Assembly: GCA_037039925.1 (NCBI GenBank) | Contig: JAXRKP010000272.1 | Span: 173,501 to 237,500, forward strand | Reading direction: 5' to 3' | DNA: 64,000 nucleotides | Origin: Doris montereyensis | Taxonomy: Eukaryota; Mollusca; Gastropoda; Nudibranchia; Dorididae | In this document: positions 45,353 to 55,923 of the stretch, piece after piece | Numbering within the stretch: position 1 is the first letter of the stretch | How the letters are laid out: every line of letters starts with the position of its first letter | Translations under genes and position numbers: made by a program | The notes under the pieces: model-generated | Databases searched by the model: none | What the model saw: the letters and a program-made list of their open reading frames with translations, nothing else | What the model was told of the DNA's origin: nothing

Positions 45353-45421
45353 CTTATCGTATTGTATACGTCAATCAGCAGTTTGTTGCTTGCTAGATAG
45401 ATCAATTGTTGTTTTCGTAAC

Positions 45422-45725
<304 letters not shown>

Positions 45726-45789
45726 CCCCCCCCCCTACTCCCCGCCCCTATTCACACCTCAAAAACCCCTCAATGCCGAATATGTTTAC

Positions 45790-45918
45790 CTTAGCGTCCT
45801 CGTATGACTGACATATGTTTATATGGAAAAAGTCAAGTTTGTGGCCGTGGAATGTGGTGAGAGGCCACTGCCTTGTAAAGAGCTGTTTGATACAGGTGGA
45901 GAGGGTGTCGACATGCTC
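45790..45918 (-). CDS. Candidate internal exon, 43 codons, unrecognised protein
   Basis: On the minus strand, a pyrimidine stretch (CCCCCTACCCCC near 45,940-45,952) is followed by the first available AG at 45,919-45,920. An open segment of exactly 129 bases follows, starting EHVDTLSTCIKQLF and ending HINICQSYEDAK. It closes at AAG|GTAAAC, with the donor GT at 45,789-45,788. It is phase 0 at both ends, free of low complexity, and has a varied, folded-protein-like composition including TTFHGHKLDFF. The frame stays open a little upstream (PPLCKRLCK), so the acceptor is a choice. No family is recognised. No partner exon can be linked, because GA and CT microsatellites flank it on both sides. It could be a pseudo-exon. 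Confidence 0.4.
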
Positions 45919-45989
45919 CTTACAAAGTCGTTTACATAAAGGGGGTAGGGGGATTATTCGAATGGAAGAGAAAAGAACAGTGGCCGAGA

Positions 45990-46013
45990 GGAGAGAGAGA
46001 GAGAGAGAGAGAT

Positions 46014-46064
<51 letters not shown>

Positions 46065-46066
46065 TT
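45990..46066. repeat. (GA)n microsatellite
   Basis: GA repeat with GATGAGAGAGAAG and GGAGAGAG breaks. Confidence 0.95.
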
Positions 46067-46337
46067 GTTTTCAACGAAAAACTATTCGTTCATCTATGTC
46101 TGGAGAAAAGAACGTCGCAACGTTAATGGTTCTAACTCTTCAACAGTAAGCACATGAGTGGGCGCGGGTGACAGGCAATATTGTTATTGTTGAGTTTGGG
46201 TTTTTCGGGTTTTCATTCATATCTTATTTATTGTTGTTCGTTTGGATTTTTAATTACTCATTTTTTTGTTGTTGCCAATCATTGGGTCTGACAAGTAAAG
46301 GAAGGCAGTATCAAGTATTGAATTTGAGACGATACGT
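46067..46337. other. Single-copy spacer
   Basis: No feature seen. Confidence 0.4.
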
Positions 46338-46900
46338 TAGTCTTTCTTCTATGTCTTTCTTTCTCCTTTGTCCTTCTATATCCCTTGTCCTTCTATCTCC
46401 TTGTCCTTCGATATCCGTTGTCGTTCTATCTCATTTGTCCTTCAATCTCCTTTGTCCTTCAATCTCTTCTACCTCCTTTCTCCTCCTTTGTCCTTCTATT
46501 ACCTTTTTCCTTCTGTCTCCTTTTTGTCCTTCTATCTCCTTTGTCCATCTATCTTCTATGTCCGTCTATCTTTATTGTCCTTCTATCTCTTTCTGCATCT
46601 ATCTCCATTTGTCCTATCTCCCCCTGCCCTTCTATCTCCTTATCCTATCTCCTCCGTCCTTCTATCTCATTTGTCCTTCTATCTCCTTTGTCATTATATC
46701 GTCGTTGTCCTTTCTATCTCCTTGTCATTATATCGTCGTTGTCCTTCTATCTCCTTTGTCATTATACTCCGTTGTCCTTCTATCTCCTTTGTCTTCTATC
46801 TCCTTTGACCTTCTATCTCCTTTGTCCTTCTATCTCCTTTGTCCGTCTTTCTCCACCTTTGTCTTTCTATCTCCTTTGTCCTTCTATGTTTGTCTATATG
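46338..46900. repeat. 17-bp pyrimidine-rich minisatellite
   Basis: About 32 copies of CTATCTCCTTTGTCCTT with many single-base gains and losses and several CATTATATCGTCGTTGTCC variants near 46,690-46,760. The pyrimidine-rich frames are artefacts. Confidence 0.95.
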
Positions 46901-47100
46901 TCTGTTATATGTCTGTCTATAAGGAGAGATAAAAAGAAAACAATACGCTGTATGTCGACAACTAATGAAGAGGAACATGAAAAGAGAAATAATCGGTGGG
47001 CCCCACACTCCATCAGCAACGAGGAAACCTGAGAAACAATACATACTAAACAAACACCAATTGTTCGTTTTACTAATTAAAGTAATGAACAATTTCCAGA
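46901..47100. other. Short AT-rich spacer
   Basis: No feature seen; it grades into the next array. Confidence 0.4.
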
Positions 47101-48270
47101 AATAACTAATAAACCATATCATCTTCCCATACATGTTGATGGTAATAGAAGAGAAAGCAATATCATCTTCCTATACGTGTTGTAGATGAAATACAAGAGA
47201 ATGAAATATCATATTCCTATAGTGTTGATGGAAATAGAAGAGAATGAAATATCATATTCCTATAGAGTGTTGATGGAAATAGAAGAGAATGAAATATCAT
47301 ATTCCTATAGTGTTGATGGAAATAGAAGAGATGAAATATCATATTCCGATAGTGTTGATGGAAATAGAAGAGAATGAAATATCATATCCTATAGTGTTGA
47401 TGGAGGAATAGAGAGAATAAAATACATATTCCTATAGTGTTGATGGAATAGAAGAGAATGAAATTCATATTCCCTATAGTGTTGATAGGAAAGAGAAGAG
47501 AATGAATATCGTATTCCTATAGTGTTGATGGAAATACAAGAGAATGAAATTCATATTCCTATAGTGTAGATGGAAAAAGAAGAGAAGAGTAATATCATAT
47601 TCCTATACGTGTTGTGGAAAGAGAAGAGAAAGTAATATCATATTCCTTACGTGTTGATGGAAAGAGAAGAGAAAGTAATATCAATATTCCTATACGTGTT
47701 GATTGGAAATAGAAAGGAATGAAAATATCATATTCCTACAGTGTTGAAGGAAATAAAAGAGAATGAAATATCATATTCCTATAGTGTTGATGGAAATATA
47801 TGAAAGTAATATCATCTTCTATACGTGTTGATGAAAGAAGAGAAAGTAAGATCATATTCTAGGAGTAAGATGGAAATAGAAGAGAATAAAGTATCATATT
47901 CCTAAAGTTGATGGAAATACAAGAGGTAATATCATCTTCCTATAGTGTTGATGAAAACACAAGAGAAAGTAATATCATCTTCCTATACGTGTTGATGGAA
48001 ATAGAAGAGAATGAAATATCATCTTCCTATAGTGTTGATGGAAATACAAGAGAAAGTAGTATCATCTTTCCTATACGTGTTGATGGAAATAGAAGAGAAT
48101 AAAAATATCATCTTCTCATGTGTTGATGAAATAGAAAGAAAAAATATCATCTTTCATGCGTGTTGATGGAAATAGAAGAGAATAAAATATCATCTTCTCA
48201 TGCGTGTTGATGGAAATAGAAAAGAAAAAATATCATCTTCCTCATGCGTGTTGATGGAAATAGAAGAGAA
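47100..48270. repeat. 43-bp minisatellite array
   Basis: About 27 copies of GATGGAAATAGAAGAGAATG, AAATATCATATTCCTATAGT, GTT. TCATCTTCCTATACGTG forms occur at both ends and TCATATTCCTATAGTG in the middle. Small insertions and deletions are frequent. Confidence 0.97.
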
Positions 48271-48319
48271 AGCAAAGTTACGTTGTTTGACCACACCACA
48301 CCCTCATTGTTTAAAGGCA

Positions 48320-48320
48320 G

Positions 48321-48358
<38 letters not shown>

Positions 48359-48365
48359 TGTGTGT
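48320..48365. repeat. (GT)n microsatellite
   Basis: About 20 GT units with one TATG break. Confidence 0.95.
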
Positions 48366-49114
48366 TGGCGTTCTCTAGCTTTGCGTGAGCTTGGCACTTG
48401 ACCTTGCCTTAGTAAAAACAAATAATAACAATACAATTAAAAAGGCTATGCTCGAAACAAATTCTGCAGACGTTCTAATCATCTACAACGCCTTCTCTAA
48501 AGATCACATTCTGGGCTCATGTCGTATATTCACGTCAACCAAAGCTACGTACGAGTGTACTGGTATTTAGTCCCATCGACACAGCGGAATCCGTAGTGTT
48601 TTTCCTATCCTTTAGCTTTTACGTTGTGGAACCTGATTAATTACAACCCGTTTGGTACGTTGCTCAACATTATGCACTCTACCGCCTGGGTTATTGTGAC
48701 CATATGGGCGATTTTTCCACCTCGATGGGCTTCCGCTGAGACGTCGTCAGAAGTAACTCTTCTATGGTATCTCAATGTAAACGTCTCCTTTTGTACCAAA
48801 GCCGTTCATGTAGACACGTCAACTTATATATAGGATCTCTAAACCATTAGTGGAAAACGTCAAAGAGATCAAAGCCTCGAATATACCCACGGCCAACTCA
48901 TCCGTTCAAGACAGGAACAGCTTCTTCTGAAACAGGAAGTTGTCGACTAGTCTCAGAACAAGAATAGCGTCCATTGTTAGTGTTACGCATATCCAGTTTT
49001 AATGTTAGGAGTTACTTCTTGTGCTGATATTTGCATTGGAAGTAACTTGTAGGTACAGTTCAATGGGACGTGGTCATCTAACACCAGCTCACACTCCTCT
49101 CGTCCTGCGGCTGG
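48366..49114. other. Single-copy DNA
   Basis: Short frames at 48,385-48,570 and 48,624-48,833 have ordinary composition but no start, splice or family signal. No gene is called. Confidence 0.4.
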
Positions 49115-49680
49115 ACCGTTTAAAGCGTGTGCCTTGTGGTTTGACATTGTGCCTTAATGGTTTGACTGTAGATGCATTGTCAAAACGTGTGCCTTGTGGT
49201 TTGACTGTGGGTTCGTTGTCAAAACGTGTGCCTTGTGGTTTGACTGTGGGTTCGTTGTCAAAGCATTATTGCCTTGTGGTTGGACTGTGGGTTCGTTGTC
49301 AAAACGTGTGCCTTGTGGTTTGACTGTGGGCTCGTTGTCAAAACGTGTGCCTTGTGGTTGGACTGTGGACTCGTCGTCAAAACGTGTGCTTGTGGTTTGA
49401 CTGTGGACTCGTTGTCAAAAGAGTTTGGGTGCCTTTGGTTTTGACTGTGGACTCGTTGTCAAAACGTGTGCCTTGTGGTTGGACTGTGGGCTCGTTGTCA
49501 AAACCGATGTGTGCCTTGTGGTTTGACTGTGGGCTCGTTGTCAAAACGTGTGCCTTGTGGTTTTGACTGTGGGTTCGTTGTCAAAACAGTGTGCCTTGTG
49601 GTTGGACTGTGGGCTCGTTGTCAAAACGTGTGTGCCTTGTGGTTGGACTGTGGGCTCGCCGTCTGTGGACTTTTGACTGT
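49115..49680. repeat. 39-bp minisatellite array
   Basis: About 14 copies of GTGTGCCTTGTGGTTTGACT, GTGGGTTCGTTGTCAAAAC (steps of 39 at 49,201 and 49,240). Since 39 is a multiple of three, one frame reads a 13-residue repeat (VPCGLTVGSLSKR); this is not evidence of coding. Confidence 0.97.
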
Positions 49681-49884
49681 GTCACATGTACATTTTAATA
49701 TATATTTTTTTCCTGTCTTCATTGTGTCGTCTATCCTGTTCTCAGAGACGAGCGATCGAATTCTCAGTTGATCATCCCACTTTGAAAAGTGTGCCTGCTC
49801 GATTTGTCAGACAAACAAACCACTCAACTTTTCGAATGACTAACAAACCCACAACTATTATGTAAATGTCCACCTCGCTTCGAT

Positions 49885-49970
49885 GACAAATTCCACCAAA
49901 ACATCGCATCCGACAAATTACACCAAGACATCGCATCTGACAAATTACACCAAAACATCGCATCTGTCAG
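49885..49970. repeat. 27-bp repeat, three copies
   Basis: ACACCAAAACATCGCATCTG plus ACAAATT, with CCACC and CAAGA variants. Confidence 0.9.
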
Positions 49971-50914
49971 AGTCAACCTATCGGCCTTAATTAATAGAAG
50001 TGTCCTTCTTCTCTCATCTCGCTGTTTATCTTTTATTCGTACTAACTTATAGTAGCTGAATATCACCCCCCCCCCCCCCCCCCAAAAAAAAAAAATAGTC
50101 AACTGAACAGATCGCACCTTGATGGCTGTTGTAGATCTAATAGTTTCCCTCTCCCCCCCCCCTTCCCCCCCCCCTTTTCAACTTCCGATCGTATCGCAGT
50201 CACAGTACATTGCGTGCGTGCGTACGTACGCTATGGTATCATAATGTTCCAGCCACACGTTCGGCGCCCCTATCATCATTGCCTCCCTTGGTTTGCTTAT
50301 TTCCTCTGCCGGTCAGTTTGTCTTGGCGCTGGCTTATCATTCGAAACGCCATTGTCGGCATGTTGGCGTCTTATGCCAAAGGTGAAATAGAGGGGGGGAG
50401 GGAAAGGACTGGCTGGCTTTAGCAAAAGTAGCCACGGTTTGCTCCAATATAAGGCATTACGGCACTTATGTGGCATTTGGGCTCTAGGCAGGTAGATAAC
50501 GCCCGGTTTAAAAGAGACCGGTTATATAGCTGGCTCACGGCGATACATAGTTCTGACTTAGTAGCCGAAGATTTATTGCGATATAGACGCCATCGTGCCC
50601 CGATAAGTTTGGCGACCGAGTCAGTTTTATGTGATTACCTGACGTACAAGGGTAATTACTCTCAACGCTCTCGATACCATGCACATGAGTATGAGGCGTG
50701 AACGATACTATTCCATCTTTGTAAATAATATAGCCTGTTGAAAACGGTGGCATAGATGAATGAAAACGTTTACTCAAAGACGGGAAACAGTGAAATTCTG
50801 CTTAATTAACGATCATTTCATGTATAAAAATACTCAAATGAAAACGATATTGGGATCACCCAGAACATACATGCATGATAGAGTTACTCTTAGTCGCCCT
50901 GCGACATAGCCTTT
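49971..50914. other. Single-copy DNA with poly-C/poly-A runs
   Basis: An 18-base C run meets a 12-base A run at 50,066-50,095; further C runs lie near 50,151-50,175. Overlapping open frames on both strands at 50,468-50,777 have ordinary composition but no recognised motif. Confidence 0.5.
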
Positions 50915-51180
50915 TGGGAGTGGTATAGCGGAACCGTGGTGTGGTGACCTTGTAATCACGACCACACTGGTTCAAGTTTTTCCTTCTCATAACGTTCTAC
51001 CCTTAGTAGGAAATGTACTTCACTTTTCTTTTCTCACTTGACTTTGGTGTCAATGAGTACTCATCTTTAGGGGGAGAAAGATCTTGTCAGAGTTAGTACA
51101 AAGCGTCTAACAGGCTGCTGAACTGCGTCCTTCTGGGGAGCTGAATATGATTCTGAGTGAAATGGCTGTTGGGGAATTAA
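50915..51180 (+). mobile_element. tRNA-derived SINE (tRNA-Thr-like head), third type
   Basis: The A-box is AGTGGTATAGCGG (50,919), the anticodon-like loop ACCTTGTAATC (anticodon TGT), and the B-box CTGGTTCAAG (50,967). Downstream, TGGTGTCAATGAGTACTCAT (51,041) resembles the AATGAGTACC core of many marine-invertebrate SINEs. The T-arm after the B-box does not pair properly, so this is not a functional tRNA gene. Only one copy is seen. Confidence 0.5.
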
Positions 51181-51218
51181 TGAAGTACAGTCAGTCAGCC
51201 TACATGAGCGGGGATACG

Positions 51219-51432
<214 letters not shown>

Positions 51433-51451
51433 TATCTTTATATTAATCTTA

Positions 51452-51495
51452 AAACTACTACTGCTGCTGCTGCTGCTGCGACGGCTGCTGCACAA

Positions 51496-51527
<32 letters not shown>

Positions 51528-51586
51528 ACTCTGCTGCTGTGGCTGCAACACTGCTGCGCTGCTGCTGCTGCTGCTGCTGCGATAAA

Positions 51587-51619
<33 letters not shown>

Positions 51620-51721
51620 TGCTGCTGCTGCTACTTTTGCTACTGCTACTACTACGACTGCTACTACTACTACTACTTTTACTACTACTACTTCTACTAC
51701 TACTACTACTACTACTACGAT

Positions 51722-51754
<33 letters not shown>

Positions 51755-51781
51755 CTAATACTACTACTACTACTTCTACTT

Positions 51782-51839
<58 letters not shown>

Positions 51840-51868
51840 CACCACCACCGGCTGCTGCTGCTGCTACT
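51452..51868. repeat. Compound (CTG)n, (CTA)n, (CAC)n triplet tract
   Basis: CTG repeats at 51,458-51,632, CTA repeats at 51,633-51,829, CAC repeats at 51,830-51,849 and a final CTG block. CTG/CAG-type triplets form slipped hairpins (known). Poly-Leu, Ala, Cys or Ser frames here are not genes. Confidence 0.97.
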
Positions 51869-52037
51869 AAAGAACATAACAACATACATGTAAGAGTGTT
51901 GGACCACTAATCCCTGTAGTGCCTTGATTTACCGTCTGTTCGATGACGGGTTAACACCAAATCGATACAACGTTTTAAGCAATTTATTAAATAGAACGCA
52001 TTCTTACCTACCAGTGTGTGCGGGCCAACGCTTCCTT
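51869..52037. other. Short single-copy spacer
   Basis: No feature seen. Confidence 0.4.
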
Positions 52038-52390
52038 GGTTCAGGAAGTGCTCTTCTCGTAAAACGTCAAGTTAATGTAATGACACAAGATAATATCAAA
52101 GCTCCATAGGAACACAGACGAGACAAACACAAGGAATAGACATTTTAAAAAATCCTGGTCACCATGGGGATCGAACCTGCGACCTCTGCGTCGGCACCTT
52201 TCGCCTCGCCGTGAAAAGAAGGCGTTGCTACCAACCGAGCTAACTACGCTCGATCCCATGGTGGCCAAGGAGGTTTTTTTTCTTCTGTCTATTCCTTGTG
52301 TTTTTGTCTCGTCTTGTCTCTATGGGGCTTTGATATTACCATCTTGTGTCATTATGGCAACTGGTTCAGAAGTGCTCTTCTCGTAAAACG
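52038..52390. mobile_element. Foldback element with tRNA-like centre and 30-bp direct repeats
   Basis: The left arm (about 52,074-52,173) and right arm (about 52,249-52,356) are inverted repeats of roughly 100 bp. AATGACACAAGAT, AATATCAAAG, ACACAAGGAATAGAC and CACCATGGGGATCG have minus-strand partners in the right arm. The ~75-base centre, read on the minus strand, holds an A-box (TAGCTCGGTTGG) and a B-box (GGTTCGATCCC). Outside the arms lie direct repeats GGTTCAGGAAGTGCTCTTCT plus CGTAAAACGT at 52,038 and a copy one base shorter at 52,362. The T-arm does not pair well, so it is not a normal tRNA gene. A SINE trapped in a snap-back structure or a MITE are both possible. Confidence 0.7.
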
Positions 52391-52410
52391 TGCTCTAACT
52401 CTTTGTACGT

Positions 52411-52845
52411 GTGTAAAAGGTGTTTGGTTGTTTGTTTGCTACGGCTTTTTGGCTACATTTTCAAGGTGTTTGGTTGTTTGGGCTTTGCTTGCTACGGCTT
52501 TTGGGCTACATTTTCAAGGTGTTTGGTTGTTTGGGCTTTGCTTGCTACGGCTTTTTGGCTACATTTTCAGGTGTTTGGTTGTTTGGGCTTTTTGCTACGG
52601 CTTTTGGGCTACATTTTCAAGGTGTTTGATTGTTTGGGCTTTGCTTGCTACGGCTTTTGGGCTACATTTTCAAGGTGTTTGGTTGTTTGGGCTTTGCTTG
52701 CTACGGCTTTTTGGGCTACATTTTTCAAGGTGTTTGGTTGTTTGGGCTTTGCTTGCTACGGCTTTTTTGGGCTACATTTTCAAGGTGTTTGATTGTTTGG
52801 GCTTTGCTTGCTACGGCTTTTTGGCCTACATTTTCGATTTTCAGG
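52411..52845. repeat. 53-bp minisatellite array
   Basis: Eight copies of AAGGTGTTTGGTTGTTTGGG, CTTTGCTTGCTACGGCTTTT, GGGCTACATTTTC (starts at 52,463 and 52,516). It begins about 20 bp after the foldback element. Unit length varies mainly in T and G runs. Confidence 0.97.
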
Positions 52846-52999
52846 CTTAGCGCTTTTCCTGGTTCTCACAGTGACAGCATTCCTACACATGGATTTAGCG
52901 GTAGTGAGACAAAGTCTCTATGACCGATTTGTTTTCAACCCGAGAAATTGAATTTTTTACTATGTCTGGCCGCAACGTCCATCACTGTCCTCAGCAAAA

Positions 53000-54420
53000 G
53001 GAGTCCTGGTACTGTGACAGGGTCTACAGCATGAAGACGGGGGGGGGGTCCTGGTACTGTGACAGGGTCACACAGCATGAGGGGGGAAGTTCTGATACTG
53101 TGATAGGGTCATACAGCATGAAGGGGGAGTCCTGGTACTGTGATAGGGTCACACAGCATGAAGGGGGGGGGAAGTTCTGATACTGTGATAGGGGTCATAC
53201 AGCATGAAGGGGGGGAGCTCTGATACTGTGACAGGGTCACACAACATGAAGGGGGGAGTCCTGGTACTGTGACAGGGTCACACAGCATGAAGGGGGGGAA
53301 ATTCTGATACTGTGATAGGGTCATACAGCATGAAGGGGAGGAGCTCTGATACTGTGACAGGGTCCACAACATGAAGGGGGAAGTCTGGTACTGTGATAGG
53401 GTCACACAGCATGAAGGGGGGGGGGTTCTGGTACTGTGATAGGGTCACACAACATGAAGGGGGGAGTCCTGGTACTGTGATAGGGTCACACAGCATGAAG
53501 GGGGGGGGAGTCCTGATACTGTGACAGGGTCACACAGCATGAAGAGGGGGGGAGTCCTGATACTGTGACAGGGTCACACAGCATGAAGAGGGGGAGTCCT
53601 GATACTGTGACAGGGTCACACAGCATGAAAGAGGGGAGAGTCCTGATACTGTGAGCAGGGTCACAGAATGAAGGGGGGAGTCCTGATACTGTGACAGGGT
53701 CTACAGCATGAAAGAGGGGAGGGGGCTGGTACTGTGACAGGATCACACAACATGAAGAGGATACTGTGGGGTCACACCATGAAGAGGGCTGGTACTGTGA
53801 CAGGGTCACAGCATGAAGAGGGGAGGAGTCAGCATGATAAGACCACAGCATGAAGGGGGGGGTCCTGGTACTGTGACAGGATCACACAACATGAAAGGGG
53901 GAGGAGTCCTGATACTGTGAGTGACAGGGGTCCGCACAACATGAAAGGGGGGGGAGTCCTGATACTGTGACAGTGACAGGGTCACACAACATGAACTGTG
54001 ACAGTGACAGGGTCACACAACATGAAAGTCCTGATACTGTGACAGTGACAGGGTCACACAACATGAAGGGGGAGTCCTGATACTGTGACAGTGACAGGGT
54101 CACACAACATGAAGGGGGAGTCCTGATACTGTGACAGTGTCACACAGCATGAAGGGGGAGTCTGATACTGTGACAGTGTCACACAGCATGAAAGTCTGAT
54201 ACTGTGACAGTGGCATGGGGAGTCCTGATACTGTGACAGTGTCACACAGCATGAAAAGGGGGGGTCCTGATACTGTGACAGTGTCACACAACATGAGAGG
54301 GGAGTCTGATACTGTGACAGGGTCACACAGCATGAAAGGGGGTGTCCTGATACTGTGACAGGTCACACAACATGAAGGGGGGGGGGGGAGTCTGATACTG
54401 TCACAGGTCACATAGCATAA
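53000..54420. repeat. 40-45-bp G-rich minisatellite array
   Basis: About 33 copies of GGGTCACACAGCATGAAGG, a run of 3 to 12 Gs, then AGTCCTGATACTGTGACA. The length of the G run and small losses account for most variation. In the right half TGACAGTGACAGG is duplicated in some units (from about 53,915). Minus-strand Pro-rich frames are by-products. Confidence 0.97.
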
Positions 54421-54780
54421 ACAGGTTCGTCTCATTTCTTTCTCTTTTTTTAAATGTTACTAGTTCACATCAATCACAACCAAATTTTACAAGAGTTCTT
54501 TCTGTTTTAATAGTGGGACAAACTACAGGCGTGCACACAATTTGAAGAAGAAAAAAAAAACCAACCCATTCCAGTGCATGGAAATATGAACGATGGGGAA
54601 TATGGAATCGGAACAGAAAATCTGTATTATACTACTGTATGTTTTCTGTTTTCCAGAGCGCACAACGAAAAGTATGGAAAGGAAGAGACGGGTGTGCTTC
54701 GTGATTTAATAAACACTAACGCCTTTCTTTAGAGAGGGGGGAAGAGGAAGAGAGTGGGATTTGCTTACGTCTTTTTTATG
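54421..54780. other. Single-copy spacer downstream of the 55-kb gene candidate
   Basis: No feature seen. It would be 3' flank if the minus-strand transcript ends near 54,775. No long A tail is visible, so a processed retrocopy is not supported. Confidence 0.4.
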
Positions 54781-54789
54781 TTTTCATAT

Positions 54790-54795
54790 TTTATT
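54790..54795 (-). promoter_or_regulatory. Polyadenylation signal AATAAA
   Basis: The minus strand reads GTATTGAATAAAATATGAAAA. The hexamer lies about 265 bases beyond the stop codon at 55,062-55,060, a normal 3' UTR length for an animal gene. Confidence 0.45.
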
Positions 54796-55059
54796 CAATA
54801 CATATCATCACCCCATCATAATGAAGAAACTATTTCAGCTATTCAGGTGTTCATGGTGAAAATGAATGTAGTAATTCTTCAAATATTATCAAATCATCAT
54901 TCTATCAAAGGCAACTTGCTTTGAATGAATATATTCACAATGGTACAAATAAAGGGCAAACAGAAAATGACATCCATTAAGAATCAGCAATCAAACTTTG
55001 GCAGATGGGTATCGTAGAATTACAAAACATAATAACTTTACCTTGAAAAGGTATGCCTA

Positions 55060-55347
55060 TTATAAGATACTCAAATCTGGGCTCGGAACTTGTTTCCTTT
55101 CTATTATGTGTATTATAGATTCAATCGTTTGAAGATCAAAAAGTTTAAGATGTGGTAGTAATGCCAGAATATTCTGCACACGTTCTCCGTAGTTGCAGTC
55201 TTCCATAAGCCAGATCATGTCGCCATACCAATTACGCAGGTGGCGTTGTCGCATTTTCGCATAAGGGCTGTTATTGTTCTTCTTCACTGTTCTTTGACGA
55301 TGAAGTGTGTTATCCTTTGATAGGTAGCGCAATACTCGATAATAAGA
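55060..55347 (-). CDS. 3'-terminal coding segment of a candidate gene, unrecognised
   Basis: Open from a TGA at 55,350-55,348 to TAA at 55,062-55,060, about 95 codons with varied composition and no repeats. Readable pieces are MRQRHLRNWYGDMIWLMEDC, YGERVQNILALLPHLKLFD and LQTIESIIHIIERKQVPSP. The L-A-L-L-P-H-L-K-x-x-D block followed by a hydrophobic helix faintly resembles the BESS motif that ends MADF-BESS proteins; I would not assign it on that alone. Predicted soluble, probably helical at the end. The segment continues coding-like sequence in other frames upstream, and AATAAA lies about 265 bases beyond the stop, so it looks like the 3' end of a gene. No start codon belongs to this frame. 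Confidence 0.5.
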   Translation of the reverse strand, partial: SYYRVLRYLSKDNTLHRQRTVKKNNNSPYAKMRQRHLRNWYGDMIWLMEDCNYGERVQNILALLPHLKLFDLQTIESIIHIIERKQVPSPDLSIL

Positions 55348-55922
55348 TCAACAATTTCTGCAAGAATAGCACGTGTCGGTTGGAAATCTGTCTACCATGA
55401 GCTTTAGATAGTAACTGTTGCGATCTGACTGTATAATGTGCATTCCTGTGTCTTTTTTCTTTCGATTTTTAAGATCTGGGCGGTTGTGTTATCGCAGTCC
55501 AGTTGCTTAATCAGGTCTGTCAGTGAAGCTTGCTTGCTACTACTGTGCTGGTCTTCCATGCTTGGGCATGTGCTTGAGTTTCATCACATGTGCTTGGGTT
55601 TTCATCACATGTGTTGGGTTTTCATCATCGTCCTCGCAGTCTGACGTGATAGGTGTGTCGGTATTGACATCTATGTTATCGATGTGTTTCGATTTTGTCT
55701 GCTTGTCGCCTATGTCGTTTGATTCACAGATTGTGTTATCGATGTGTTTCGATTTTTTTGTCTGCTCGTCGCCTATGTCGTTTGATTCACTGATTGTGTT
55801 ATCGATGTGTTTCGATTTTGTCTGCTTGTCGCCTATGTCGTTTGATTCACTGATTTGTTATCGATGTGTTTCGATTTTTTGTCTGCTCGTCGCCTGTGTC
55901 GTTTGATTCACAGATTGTGTTA
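55348..55922 (-). pseudogene. Upstream coding-like sequence in shifting frames
   Basis: Reading leftward on the minus strand, coding-like sequence passes through four frames. One runs through the 60-bp repeats to a TAG at 55,542-55,540 (TSDCEDDDENPTHVM inside). The second opens at ATG 55,559-55,557 (SLTDLIKQLDCDNTTAQIL) and ends at 55,404. The third spans 55,488-55,351 (MHIIQSDRNSYYLKLMVDRF). The fourth spans 55,391-55,287 (AILAEIVDLIIEYCATYQRI). Switch points fall near a run of six As on the minus strand (55,451-55,456), near 55,375, and near 55,300-55,340. Single-base assembly errors or a decaying gene explain this equally well. The acceptor-like TATTCTTGCAG at about 55,357-55,367 could also mark an intron edge. 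Confidence 0.4.
55640..55922 (-). repeat. 60-bp repeat, coding-like, 20 residues per unit
   Basis: About 4.5 copies. The unit at 55,681-55,740 reads on the minus strand DNTICESNDIGDKQTKSKHI, exactly 20 codons. Unit lengths are 60, 63, 59 and 62. The differences sit mainly in one A/T run (4, 7, 4 or 6 bases) plus one short deletion. Residue changes between units (K/E, S/C, K insertion) are conservative. The repeat is Lys/Asp/Ser-rich and probably unstructured. Confidence 0.7.
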
Positions 55923-55923
55923 T

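Noticed and set aside
48385..48833. Two short plus-strand frames
   Set aside because: Lengths are within chance and no supporting signals were seen.
50468..50777. Overlapping open frames on both strands
   Set aside because: Neither is clearly better than the other and neither has recognised motifs or gene signals.
50915..50985. A tRNA-Thr gene
   Set aside because: The A- and B-boxes and a TGT anticodon-like loop are present, but the T-arm and acceptor stem do not pair and SINE-like sequence follows.
52174..52260. A functional tRNA gene on the minus strand
   Set aside because: Box motifs are good but the T-stem mismatches and the anticodon arm is irregular; the foldback context explains it better.
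53000..54420. G-quadruplex cluster
   Set aside because: Each unit has only one G run and runs are 30 or more bases apart, so loops would be far longer than in typical quadruplexes.
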